A stretch of DNA of 64,000 nt, taken from the NCBI RefSeq assembly GCF_016722765.1, contig NZ_JAEQND010000020.1, positions 18,736-82,735 on the forward strand. Direction: 5' to 3'. Source of the DNA: Ramlibacter alkalitolerans. Lineage in GTDB: Bacteria; Pseudomonadota; Gammaproteobacteria; Burkholderiales; Burkholderiaceae_C. The number at the start of each line of letters is the position of its first letter. The first letter of the stretch is position 1. A model generated the notes under the pieces. That model worked only from the letters and a program-made list of their open reading frames with translations. It did not search any database and had not been told where the DNA came from. Made by a program: the position numbers and the translations under genes. Below are positions 1-7,956 of this stretch, piece by piece.

Positions 1-1
1 G

Positions 2-700
2 GTGCTGCTCGCGGGCCAGGCGTTGCGCGCCAACATCCTCAAGCTGGCGGCCGTGATGCTGCAGCGCGATGCGGCGATGCTCGCCGTGCGGCGCGGCCAG
101 GTCGTCGATGCCGCCACGCAGGAGCCGCTGCTGCCCTTGGCCGAACTCGGTCGCGTCGCCTACTACCGCTCCGACACGCTGCCGCGCGACTTCACGCCGG
201 AGCTGATGGTCACGCGCCACTACGCCCAGCGCGACTATCCCTTCATCTTCACCAACGGCGTGCAGGTCTCGTTCGTGGAGGTCGACACCGACACCGGCTT
301 CGTGCGCCTGCTCAAGCACTGGGTGGTCGAGGACTGCGGGCGCGTCATCAACCCGCAACTGGTCGACGAGCAGATGCGCGGCGCCATCGTGCAGGGCATC
401 GGCGGCGCGCTGCTGGAGGAGTGCCTGTACGACGACCAGGGGCTGATGCTCAACGCGAACCTGGCCGAGTACCTCGTGCCGATGTGCGCCGAGATGCCCG
501 ACATCGAGGTGGCGCACGTGCAGACGCCCACGCGCAGCAGCCAGTTGGGCGCCAAGGGCGCCGGCGAGGCCGGCACTGCCGGCGCGCCGGCCGCGGTGAT
601 GAACGCGATCAACGATGCGCTCGCGCCGCTGGGCGCGCAGGTGTGGTCGCAGCCGATCACGCCGGAGAAGATCCTGCGCGCGTTGGGCACGGTGATCTGA
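2..700 (+). CDS. Molybdopterin-binding large subunit, xanthine/CO dehydrogenase family (C-terminal part)
   Basis: This is the C-terminal 232 residues of a molybdenum hydroxylase large subunit of the CoxL/XdhB type; the gene begins before the window. The family hydroxylates aromatic heterocycles, aldehydes or CO at a molybdopterin-cytosine cofactor, with electrons leaving through FeS and FAD subunits. The conserved end of the cofactor domain is visible: VINPQLVDEQ followed by GIGGALLEE (about 115-140 of the fragment), and GAKGAGEAGT at 183-192. The Glu of that last motif (189) is the known active-site base of the family. The next gene is a FAD monooxygenase, which suggests sequential ring hydroxylation. 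The substrate cannot be read from this fragment. Confidence 0.9.
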   Translation: MLLAGQALRANILKLAAVMLQRDAAMLAVRRGQVVDAATQEPLLPLAELGRVAYYRSDTLPRDFTPELMVTRHYAQRDYPFIFTNGVQVSFVEVDTDTGFVRLLKHWVVEDCGRVINPQLVDEQMRGAIVQGIGGALLEECLYDDQGLMLNANLAEYLVPMCAEMPDIEVAHVQTPTRSSQLGAKGAGEAGTAGAPAAVMNAINDALAPLGAQVWSQPITPEKILRALGTVI

Positions 701-720
701 AGTCTTAGGGGTTCGTCCCG

Positions 721-2001
721 ATGCCCGGCCCCCACCCCCCACCAACAATCCCGCGGATGGCGCAGGTCCTCGTCGTGGGTGGGTCGCTCGGGGGTCTGAT
801 GGCCGCCAACCTGCTCGCTCGCAACGGGCACCAGGTCACCGTGCTGGAGAAAGCGGCAGGGCCGATGGAGGGCCGCGGCGCCGGCATCGTGAGCCACCGC
901 GTGCTCGAGGACGGCCTGCGCCGCATCGGCATGCCTGCGGACTATGCACTGGGCATCCGCGTGCCGGGGCGCATAACGCTCGATAGCCACGGTGCCGTGC
1001 TCGGACGACTGGAGATGCCGCAGGTCCTGACCTCCTGGGGCCGCCTGTACCAGTTGCTGCGCGAATTGCTGCCGCCCACGGCGGCCTACCGCCAGGGCAT
1101 GACGGCGCAAGGTGTCGAGGAACGCGGCGAACGCGTGGTGCTGCACACGAATGCGGGCGCATTCGAGGCCGACCTGGTGGTCGCCGCCGATGGCATCCGC
1201 TCCGCGATCCGCCAGCAGTGCTGGCCGGAGGTGCAGCCCCAGTACGCCGGCTACGTCGCGTGGCGCGGCCTGTGCGACGAGGCCGTGGTCTCGCGCGGCA
1301 CGCACGAAACGATGTTCCCGCTGTTCGCGTTCTGCACGCCGCCGGGCGAGCAGATGCTGGGCTACCCCGTCGCGGGGCCGGGTCAGCGCATGGAGCCGGG
1401 TCATCGGTCCTGGAACTTCGTCTGGTACCGCGCGGCGCCCGCACCGGAAGGACTGGCGCGCCTGCTCACCGATGCCGACGGCACGCACCATCCGCACGGC
1501 ATCCCGCCGAACAAGGTCTCGTGGCGCGAGGTCGCCGCGATGCGCGAGGACGCGCGCCGGCTGCTCGCACCGCAGTTCGCCGAGATCGTGGAGAAGTGCG
1601 GCCAGCCCTTCCTGCAGCCGATCCACGACGTGGCCTCGCGCGAGATCGCCCGCGGACGCATCGCGCTGCTCGGCGACGCGGCCTTCGTGGCCCGGCCGCA
1701 CGTCGGCATGGGCGTGACCAAGGCGATGCAGGACGCACTCGCGCTCGCGCACGCGCTGGCCACCCACGGCGCGACGCCGCGCGCGCTGCAGGCCTACGCG
1801 CAGGAGCGCGCCCCGAGCGCCCTGCAGGTCGTGCGGCGGGGCCGCCGCCTCGGTGCCTACATGCAGGCCTGCGGCCAGGACGGCGTGGTGCAGGCCCGCG
1901 ACGCGCTCGCCGCCATGAACGAAACCGCCGTCGAACTCGACACCCTGGACCTGAACGAGGAGAACGCGCATGAACGCACCGCTTCCGTCCCGCTCGCCTG
2001 A
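721..2001 (+). CDS. FAD-dependent monooxygenase, 2,6-dihydroxypyridine-hydroxylase-like
   Basis: Single-component flavin monooxygenase of the p-hydroxybenzoate-hydroxylase fold, which uses NAD(P)H and O2 to hydroxylate an activated ring. The protein shows an N-terminal dinucleotide-binding motif written VVGGSLGG (18-25) instead of GxGxxG, the DG motif VVAADGIRSAIR (153-164) and the second FAD motif LLGDAAF (316-322). The GGS form of the first motif resembles 2,6-dihydroxypyridine 3-hydroxylase of nicotine-degrading bacteria, so that subfamily is the best guess. Start 721 follows an AGGGG at 707-711; ATG at 757 is an alternative. The last 32 bases overlap the next gene, so translation is probably coupled to the transporter genes. 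Confidence 0.8.
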   Translation: MPGPHPPPTIPRMAQVLVVGGSLGGLMAANLLARNGHQVTVLEKAAGPMEGRGAGIVSHRVLEDGLRRIGMPADYALGIRVPGRITLDSHGAVLGRLEMPQVLTSWGRLYQLLRELLPPTAAYRQGMTAQGVEERGERVVLHTNAGAFEADLVVAADGIRSAIRQQCWPEVQPQYAGYVAWRGLCDEAVVSRGTHETMFPLFAFCTPPGEQMLGYPVAGPGQRMEPGHRSWNFVWYRAAPAPEGLARLLTDADGTHHPHGIPPNKVSWREVAAMREDARRLLAPQFAEIVEKCGQPFLQPIHDVASREIARGRIALLGDAAFVARPHVGMGVTKAMQDALALAHALATHGATPRALQAYAQERAPSALQVVRRGRRLGAYMQACGQDGVVQARDALAAMNETAVELDTLDLNEENAHERTASVPLA

Positions 2002-3226
2002 AGCTTCCCGCCGCCGCCTGCTGCAGGCCGGTGCCGCCGGCGCCGCCCTCGTCGCGGCGCCGTTCGCGGCGCAGCTCGCGCGGGCGCAGGCCGGCAACAT
2101 CAAGATCGGCTTCCTCGTCCCGCTCACCGGCCCCTACGCGCCGGAAGCGCAGGACCAGGTGCGTTCCGCCGAACTGGCCGTCAAGGACTTCAACGACGCC
2201 GGCGGCTTCAACGGCCGCAAGGCCGAACTGCTGGTGCGCGACGACAAGCTCAATGCCGGCGAGGCCGCGACACGCACGCTGGAGCTGATCGAGAAGGACA
2301 AGGTCGACTTCATGGCCGGGTCCCTCTCGGCGGCCACGCAGCTGTCGATGAACGCCGTCACGCGCGAGCGCAAGGTGATCTTCGTCTCGATCAGCCAGTC
2401 CGACGCGATCAACGAGGTCAAGGACTTCAGCCCCTACACCTTCCACGAGGCGCTCAATCCGCACCTCACCGCCGGCGCGGTGGCGCGCTACTGCTTCCCG
2501 AAGTTCGGCAAGCGCATCGTCTACCTGACCGCCGACTACGCCTACGGCCACGAGATGGTCCGCGGCTTCGAGCGCGCCGGCAAGGCCTTCGGCGCGACCA
2601 CGCTGGCCGACATCCGCCACCCGCTGGGCACCTCCGACTACTCGGCCTTCCTGCCGCGCATCCAGGCCCTGAAGCCGGACATCCTCGTGATGAACAACTT
2701 CGGCCGCGACTTCCTCAATGCGCTGAAGCAGGCGACCGACTTCGGCCTGAAGTCCACCACCCGCATCATCACGCCGGTGCTGCTGTTCACCGCCCGCCAG
2801 ACCGGCGGCGCCGACGTCTTCGACGGCGTGGTCGGCGGCACCTCCTACTACTGGGGCATCGAGGACCACGTGCCGGCCGCCAAGGTCTTCAACGACAAGT
2901 TCCGCAAGGCCTACAACGGCGCGCTGCCCTCCGACTACGGCGCGCTCGGCTATGCGGGCGTGCGCAGCGTGCTGCAAGGCGTGCTCGATGCCAAGACGAC
3001 CCAGTCCGACCAGGTCAGCGCCGCGATGACCCGCATGAAGTACAACTGGTACAAGGGCCCGGAGTACTACCGCGCCTGCGACCACCAGGCGGTGCAGTCG
3101 GTGTTGATCATCGAGTCCAAGAGCAAGGGCAACAAGGACAAGAACGACGTCTTCAACGTCGTGCACACCGACGAGCCGAGCGAGGCCAACCTGCGCACCT
3201 GCGCCGAGCTCGGTCACAAGGCCTGA
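1970..3226 (+). CDS. Liv-type ABC transporter substrate-binding protein
   Basis: Periplasmic type-I solute-binding protein (418 aa, family of the Leu/Ile/Val-binding protein) that delivers ligand to the permeases encoded next. The signal peptide carries a twin-arginine-like motif SRRRLLQAG (13-21), a hydrophobic stretch and a cleavage site near ARAQA (37-41), so export may be by Tat. The mature domain opens with IKIGFLVPLTGPYAPEA, typical of the family. The start is preceded by GAGGAG at 1956-1961 and lies inside the end of the monooxygenase gene. Proteins of this family in Burkholderiales often bind aromatic acids or amides rather than amino acids, and linkage to two oxidative enzymes fits that. 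Confidence 0.9.
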   Translation: MNAPLPSRSPEASRRRLLQAGAAGAALVAAPFAAQLARAQAGNIKIGFLVPLTGPYAPEAQDQVRSAELAVKDFNDAGGFNGRKAELLVRDDKLNAGEAATRTLELIEKDKVDFMAGSLSAATQLSMNAVTRERKVIFVSISQSDAINEVKDFSPYTFHEALNPHLTAGAVARYCFPKFGKRIVYLTADYAYGHEMVRGFERAGKAFGATTLADIRHPLGTSDYSAFLPRIQALKPDILVMNNFGRDFLNALKQATDFGLKSTTRIITPVLLFTARQTGGADVFDGVVGGTSYYWGIEDHVPAAKVFNDKFRKAYNGALPSDYGALGYAGVRSVLQGVLDAKTTQSDQVSAAMTRMKYNWYKGPEYYRACDHQAVQSVLIIESKSKGNKDKNDVFNVVHTDEPSEANLRTCAELGHKA

Positions 3227-3229
3227 ACC

Positions 3230-4114
3230 TTGGAACAGTTCACCCCGTCGCTGCTGGCGCTGCAGCTCGTGACCGGCATCGCGCTGGGCGCGATCTACGC
3301 GCTGCTGGCGGTCGGCCTGTCGCTGATCTTCGGCATGCTGACGGTGGTGAACTTCGCCCACGGCGCCCTCTTCATGCTGGGGGCCTTCCTGGGCGTGTAT
3401 TTCTACGGCCTCACGGGCAGCTTCGTCGTCAGCCTGGTGATCACGCCGCTGGTGGTGGGATGCATGGGGCTCGTCACCGAGCGCTTCCTGGTGCGGCCGC
3501 TGTACGGCCGCGGCATCGACTACCCGCTGCTGCTCACGTTCGGCCTGAGCTACGTGATCATCGAAGGCGTGCGCATCGTGTTCGGCATCGAGGGCATGGC
3601 CTCGAGCACGCCGGCGGCGCTGCGTGGCGCCGTCGACCTGGGCTTCGGCCATTTCCCGCTGTACCGCCTGTTCCTGATCTTCGCGACGGCCGTGGTCGTG
3701 GGCGCGCTGTGGCTGTTCATCGAGAAGACGCGCTACGGGCTGATCATCCGCGCCGGTTCGCGCGACCCCGAGATCGTGCGCGTGCTGGGCATCGACGTCG
3801 CCCGCGTGTGGTGGATGGTGTTCGGCATCGGCACCGCCATCGCCGGCATCTCCGGCGTGCTGGCCGCCCCCACGCGCGCCGTGAACGCGGAGATGGGGAT
3901 CACGGTGCTGGCCGAATCCTTCGTGGTCACGGTGGTGGGCGGGATGGGATCGCTGCCGGGCGCCGTGGTGGCCGGCCTGCTGGTGGGCGTGGTCTTCAGC
4001 CTGACCTCGCTGCTCGCGCCGGACCTGGCGGAGCTGTCCATCTTCGTGCTGATGGCGCTGGTCCTGCTCGTGCGGCCGCAGGGGCTGTTCGGCAAGGCCG
4101 GGCTCATGAGTTGA
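3230..4114 (+). CDS. livH: Branched-chain-type ABC transporter permease (LivH family)
   Basis: Inner-membrane permease subunit of the Liv-type importer, 294 residues, with about eight hydrophobic segments. The N-terminal pattern GAIYALLAVGLSLIFGMLTVVN is cut short by no frameshift, and NFAHGALFMLG is the classical LivH signature. VGGMGSLPGAVVAG near residue 240 is the cytoplasmic loop that contacts the ATPase. The start is TTG three bases after the upstream stop, with AAGG at 3218-3221 as a weak ribosome binding site. It pairs with the LivM-type permease that follows. The symbol denotes family, not a proven amino-acid substrate. Confidence 0.92.
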   Translation: MEQFTPSLLALQLVTGIALGAIYALLAVGLSLIFGMLTVVNFAHGALFMLGAFLGVYFYGLTGSFVVSLVITPLVVGCMGLVTERFLVRPLYGRGIDYPLLLTFGLSYVIIEGVRIVFGIEGMASSTPAALRGAVDLGFGHFPLYRLFLIFATAVVVGALWLFIEKTRYGLIIRAGSRDPEIVRVLGIDVARVWWMVFGIGTAIAGISGVLAAPTRAVNAEMGITVLAESFVVTVVGGMGSLPGAVVAGLLVGVVFSLTSLLAPDLAELSIFVLMALVLLVRPQGLFGKAGLMS

Positions 4115-4125
4115 GGCCCACCGGC

Positions 4126-5178
4126 TTGGCAACGCTCGTCCGCACCATCGAACGCCACCGCGTCGCGGCGGTGCTGCTGTTCCTGCTGGTGTTCCCGCTG
4201 CTGATGCCCTACGAGGCCCTGGCCGTGAACATCCTCGTGTTCGGTCTCTACGCGGTCGGCTTCAACCTCCTGTTCGGGTACACCGGCCTGCTGTCCTTCG
4301 GCCATGCGGCCTTCTTCGGCGTCGGGGCCTATCTCACCGGGATCGCCATCGTGCACGCCGGGCTGCCCTGGCCACTGGCGATCGCGGCCGGCGTCGCCGC
4401 TTCGCTGCTGGTGGGCGCGGCGGTCGGCTTCCTCGCGATCCGCAGCCGCGGCATCTACTTCTCCATGGTCACGCTGGCGCTGGCGCAGATCGTCTACTAC
4501 GCCTTCTACAAGGCCGAGCGCTGGACGGGCGGCGAGAACGGCCTGCGCGGCGTGCGCGTCGACCCGGTGGAATTCGCCGGGCTGCGCCTGGACTTCACCA
4601 ACCCCACGACCAAGTACTACGTGATCCTGGTGTTCGTCGCCGCGGCCCTGTGGCTGGTCTCGCGCATCCTGGCCTCGCCCTTCGGCGCGGTGATGGAGGC
4701 GATCCGCGAGAACGATCGGCGCGTTTCAGCCTGCGGCTACGACGTGGCCCGTTCCAAGCTGCTGGTGTTCGTGCTGTCCGCCGGCCTGTGCGGCCTGGCG
4801 GGCTCGCTGCGGGCGCTGCACCTGTCGGTGGTGCCGATCGACTCGCTGCACTACCTGACCTCGGGGCACGCGGTGATGATGTGCCTGCTGGGCGGCATGG
4901 GCACCTTCTTCGGCCCCTTCGTCGGCGCCGCCGTGTTCCTGTACCTCGAGGACGTGGTGACCACGCTGACGCAGCACTGGATGCTGGTGGTCGGCATCGT
5001 CTTCATGCTGTTCGTGCTGTTCTTCCCGCGCGGCATCTGGGGCACGGTGCTGCACGTGTTGCGCCAGCGGGAGACGGCCGGGAACGCAGTTCCCGTCGTT
5101 CCCGCGCAGGCGGGAATCCAGGACGCCCTGGGTCCCCGCCTCCGCGGGGACGACGGCAGGGGGGAGGTTTCGCCGTGA
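4126..5178 (+). CDS. livM: Branched-chain-type ABC transporter permease (LivM family)
   Basis: Second permease of the Liv-type importer, about 350 residues. GLLSFGHAAFFGVGAY is the LivM counterpart of the LivH signature, and LLGGMGTFFGPFVGAA is the ATPase-coupling loop. There is no ATG at the right place. TTG 4126 is preceded at good distance by GAGG (4113-4116); TTG 4111, overlapping the livH stop, is the alternative. The last ~27 residues (VVPAQAGIQ...RLRGDD...) are encoded by an extragenic palindromic repeat (5093-5156) fused in frame, so the C-terminal tail is unlikely to be functional transporter sequence. The stop overlaps the GTG of the next gene. Confidence 0.92.
   Translation: MATLVRTIERHRVAAVLLFLLVFPLLMPYEALAVNILVFGLYAVGFNLLFGYTGLLSFGHAAFFGVGAYLTGIAIVHAGLPWPLAIAAGVAASLLVGAAVGFLAIRSRGIYFSMVTLALAQIVYYAFYKAERWTGGENGLRGVRVDPVEFAGLRLDFTNPTTKYYVILVFVAAALWLVSRILASPFGAVMEAIRENDRRVSACGYDVARSKLLVFVLSAGLCGLAGSLRALHLSVVPIDSLHYLTSGHAVMMCLLGGMGTFFGPFVGAAVFLYLEDVVTTLTQHWMLVVGIVFMLFVLFFPRGIWGTVLHVLRQRETAGNAVPVVPAQAGIQDALGPRLRGDDGRGEVSP
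5093..5156. repeat. REP-like palindromic repeat inside the livM 3' end
   Basis: The outer arms CCGTCGTTCCCGC and GCGGGGACGACGG are nearly perfect inverted repeats. Each contains its own small hairpin (CCCGCGCAGGCGGG and CCCCGCCTCCGCGGGG). This is the widespread proteobacterial extragenic palindrome whose translation reads VPAQAGIQ...RLRGDD. Here it lies within the livM reading frame, just before the livG ribosome binding site. A half copy is seen at 63841-63864. Confidence 0.85.
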
Positions 5179-5918
5179 GCGACACGATCCTGGAGGCGCG
5201 CGGCATCGGCATGCGCTTCGGGCGCTTCCAGGCGCTGGCCAACGTCAGCACCTCGTTTCGCGAGCGCGAGCTGTGCGCCATCATCGGTCCCAACGGCGCC
5301 GGAAAGAGCACCTTCTTCAACATCCTGAGCGGCTCGCTGGCCCCCAGCAGCGGCCGCGTCCTGTTCCGCGGCGAGGACGTCACGGCGCTGCCGCAGCACG
5401 CCTACGCGCGCCTGGGGATCGCCAAGAGCTTCCAGATCACCAACGTCTTCAAGCAGCTGAGCGCGCACGAGAACGTGCGGGTGGCGGCGCAGATGCGGCA
5501 CGTGCGCTTCAACTTCCTGAAGTCGCGCGAGGACTGGCCGCAGGCCAGGGAGGAAGCCGATGCCCTGCTCGAACGCGTCGGCCTGGCGCCCTGGCGCAAC
5601 AAGCCGGCCGGGGACCTCGCGCACGGCCAGCAGCGCGCGCTGGAAGTCGCGATGGCCCTGGCCGCCCGCCCGCAGTTGCTGCTGCTGGACGAACCCACCG
5701 CCGGCATGTCGCCGGAGGAAACGACGGTGATGATGGCGCTGATCACCAGTCTCGCTCGCGAACGCACCGTGATCCTGGTGGAGCACAAGATGAAGCTGGT
5801 GATGGGCATCTGCCAGCGCCTGATCGTGCTGCACCACGGCGAGTTCCTGGCCGAGGGCACGCCGGAGGAGATCCGCGCCAACGACCAGGTGCGCAGCGTC
5901 TACCTGGGGCAAGGTTGA
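5175..5918 (+). CDS. livG: Branched-chain-type ABC transporter ATP-binding protein (LivG family)
   Basis: Cytoplasmic ATPase of 247 residues that drives the importer together with LivF. It has Walker A GPNGAGKS (about residue 37), a signature motif in the variant form LAHGQQRALE and Walker B LLLLDEPTAGMSPEE, then the switch histidine in ILVEHKM. The MSPEE continuation and the long insertion after the Q-loop are typical of LivG rather than LivF. GTG start, overlapping the livM stop (GTGA), with a strong GGGGAGG at 5161-5167. Confidence 0.93.
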   Translation: MSDTILEARGIGMRFGRFQALANVSTSFRERELCAIIGPNGAGKSTFFNILSGSLAPSSGRVLFRGEDVTALPQHAYARLGIAKSFQITNVFKQLSAHENVRVAAQMRHVRFNFLKSREDWPQAREEADALLERVGLAPWRNKPAGDLAHGQQRALEVAMALAARPQLLLLDEPTAGMSPEETTVMMALITSLARERTVILVEHKMKLVMGICQRLIVLHHGEFLAEGTPEEIRANDQVRSVYLGQG

Positions 5919-6634
5919 TGGACGCGCCCTTGCTGCAGGTCCGCGGCCTGAACGCGTGGTACGACCACAGCCACGTGGTGCAGGACATCGCGTTCGAGGT
6001 GCGACGCGGCGAGATCGTGACGCTGATGGGGCGCAACGGCGCCGGCAAGACCACGACGCTGCGCACGGTGATGGGCCTGCTGGCGCGCAGCGCCGGCGAG
6101 ATCGTGTTCGACGGCCAGCCGCTGCACCGCCAGCGGGCGCACGCGCGCTACCACCAGGGCCTCGCCTACGTGCCGGAAGACCGCCGGATCGTCGCCGGCC
6201 TCACCGTGCGCGAGAACCTGCAGCTGGGCCTGCTGGCGAGCGGCCGGCGCGCCGAGACCAACGCCATGATCGACGAGATCGCCGAGACCTTCCCGCGACT
6301 GAAGGAGCGGCTCGCGCAGGAGGCGACCTCGCTGTCCGGCGGCGAGCAGCAGATGCTGGCGATCGCGCGGGCCATGATGGCCAGGCCCAAGATGATCCTG
6401 CTGGACGAGCCCTCCGAGGGCATCATGCCGCTGCTGGTGCACGAGATGTTCCGCCTGTTCGTGCGCATGAAGCAGCAGGGCACCACCATCCTGCTGGTGG
6501 AGCAGAACGTGGAACGCGCGCTGTCGATCTCCGACCGCGCCTACATCCTCGACCAGGGCCACGTGGTGCACGAGGGCCGCGCCGAGGACCTGCTGGCCGA
6601 CACCGAGATCCAGAACCGCTACTGCGCGGTGTAA
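5918..6634 (+). CDS. livF: Branched-chain-type ABC transporter ATP-binding protein (LivF family)
   Basis: Second ATPase of the Liv importer, 238 residues. It shows Walker A GRNGAGKTT, canonical signature LSGGEQQML, Walker B MILLDEPSEGIMP and the H-loop equivalent LLVEQNVE. The SEGIMP segment and YVPEDRRI are LivF hallmarks. The start codon shares its A with the livG stop (TGATG), so the two ATPases are translationally coupled. It ends the plus-strand unit that begins before the window; the next gene converges on it after 8 bp, leaving no room for an obvious terminator. Confidence 0.93.
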   Translation: MDAPLLQVRGLNAWYDHSHVVQDIAFEVRRGEIVTLMGRNGAGKTTTLRTVMGLLARSAGEIVFDGQPLHRQRAHARYHQGLAYVPEDRRIVAGLTVRENLQLGLLASGRRAETNAMIDEIAETFPRLKERLAQEATSLSGGEQQMLAIARAMMARPKMILLDEPSEGIMPLLVHEMFRLFVRMKQQGTTILLVEQNVERALSISDRAYILDQGHVVHEGRAEDLLADTEIQNRYCAV

Positions 6635-6642
6635 GCGGCTTC

Positions 6643-7464
6643 TCAGCGCACCCGCGTGCCGATCAGCGCGGCGCCGATGATCAACGCCGCAGCCGCCAGG
6701 ATGCTCAGGCTGAACGAGCGGCCGGTGACCAGCACCAGCAGCGTGGTCGAGGCCAGGGGCGTGAGGTAGCTGAGGATGCCGATGTGGCGCGCGTCGCCGG
6801 TCTTGAGCGCCTTGTCCCAGAGGAAGAAGGCGGCGCCCAGCGGGCCGAGCCCCATCACGGCGATCAGCGCGTAGTCGCGCGGCGACAGCTGCACCGGGTC
6901 TTCCAGCAGCGCGTGGCAGGCCAGCGACAGCAGTCCCGAGACGAGGCCGAACAGGCCGACCGCCGCCGTGGGGAAGGACGGCACGCGCCGCGTCCACAGC
7001 GAGTAACTGGACCAGATGAAGGCCGCGCCGAGCGCGGGCAGGTAGCCCCAGGACCAGGCTCCGCTCGCGCCGCCGCCGCCCAGGATCGCGATCGCCGCGC
7101 CGGCGAAGCCCGCCAAGCCGGCGAACACGTGCGCGCCCTTGAGGTGCACGTCGCGCAGCAGGATGGGCGCGAGCAGCACGATCAGCAGCGGCCACAGGTA
7201 GTTCACGAGGTTGGCCTCGACGGGAGGCGCGGCGCGCAGGGCGATGAACAGCAGGAAATGGTAGGCGAACAGGCCGTAGATGCCCAGGGCCAGGGTGCGC
7301 GGCGGCACGCGCCAGTGGCGGACCAGCGGCCACGCCGGCACGCTGCCGATCACCAGGGCGAGGCCGGTGAGGAGGAAGGGCGGGACGTGGCGCAGGGTGA
7401 CGCCGAGGGCCGCGAGCGAGGCCCAGAGCGCGATGGCGCCGAGGGCGTACCAGTGGGGGGACAT
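6643..7464 (-). CDS. EamA/DMT-family transporter
   Basis: Integral membrane protein of 273 residues with about ten hydrophobic helices arranged as two EamA repeats, of the drug/metabolite transporter superfamily. The motif ALRAAPPVEANLVNYLWPL is characteristic of the subgroup containing the aromatic amino-acid exporter YddG, so export of an amino acid or related metabolite is plausible but not shown. ATG 7464 was chosen because the upstream extension is encoded by the repeat element at 7501-7634 and does not resemble the family. The gene converges with livF. Confidence 0.85.
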   Translation of the reverse strand: MSPHWYALGAIALWASLAALGVTLRHVPPFLLTGLALVIGSVPAWPLVRHWRVPPRTLALGIYGLFAYHFLLFIALRAAPPVEANLVNYLWPLLIVLLAPILLRDVHLKGAHVFAGLAGFAGAAIAILGGGGASGAWSWGYLPALGAAFIWSSYSLWTRRVPSFPTAAVGLFGLVSGLLSLACHALLEDPVQLSPRDYALIAVMGLGPLGAAFFLWDKALKTGDARHIGILSYLTPLASTTLLVLVTGRSFSLSILAAAALIIGAALIGTRVR

Positions 7465-7500
7465 GGGCGCGGACTTTAACCGCAGCCGCGGCCGGCTTCC

Positions 7501-7634
7501 GTAGGCTGGCGGTGACGCGCGAAGCGCCGGAACGTAGGCTGGCGGTGACGCGCGAAGCGCCGGAACCCCAGCGATCGATCGCGTGAAGCGCTGGGGTTCG
7601 TGGCGCGCTGCGCGCGCGCTCACCGCCAGCCTAC
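7501..7634. repeat. Palindromic intergenic element, copy 1, with tandemly doubled left arm
   Basis: A 33-bp unit beginning GTAGGCTGGCGGTGACGCGC is present twice in exact tandem (7501-7533 and 7534-7566). An inner hairpin ACCCCAGCG...CGCTGGGGTT follows, then the complementary right arm ending CACCGCCAGCCTAC at 7634. The same element without the extra arm occurs at 21331-21421 and 30326-30416. It fills the gap between the DUF305 gene end and the EamA gene start. Confidence 0.9.
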
Positions 7635-7650
7635 GAACCCGACTCGCGGA

Positions 7651-7956
7651 TCAAGGCCCGCGGGTGCCCCCCAGCGCCGGAAACTCCTTGCCCCGCCCCG
7701 GCTGCCGCAACATCGCCAGCCGCCTGCGCATCCCCTCGATCTCGATCGTCTGGCCCGCGATGATCTCCTCGGCCAGTTGCCGCGTCGCCGGATCGCGCCC
7801 GTAGCGCAGCACCGCGCGCGCCATGTCCACCGCGCCCACATGGTGCGGGATCATCATCGCAAGGAAGTCGATGTCGGGATCGCCGGTCGCCGTGGCCGCG
7901 TGCATGGCGCTCATCATGCCCGCCATGCCTTCCTCCATCTCGGTGGCGAACGTCAT
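7651..7956 (-). CDS. DUF305 family protein without signal peptide
   Basis: A 101-residue DUF305 (ferritin-like four-helix fold) protein. The family core is clear: MIPHHVGAVDMARAVLRYG (35-53, with the paired His at 38-39), then AEEIIAGQTIEIEGMRRRL. DUF305 proteins are usually exported and often sit in metal-resistance loci, but no signal peptide is visible here: the N-terminus MTFATEMEEGMAG is acidic and helical. The ATG overlaps the stop of the preceding beta-propeller gene by 4 bp (ATGA), so the two are translationally coupled. The specific role is unknown. Confidence 0.85.
   Translation of the reverse strand: MTFATEMEEGMAGMMSAMHAATATGDPDIDFLAMMIPHHVGAVDMARAVLRYGRDPATRQLAEEIIAGQTIEIEGMRRRLAMLRQPGRGKEFPALGGTRGP

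Noticed and set aside
235..4132. Very long minus-strand open frames opposite the monooxygenase and transporter genes
   Set aside because: They are Arg/His/Ala-rich shadows caused by high GC content, without family motifs, and lie opposite clearly coding genes.
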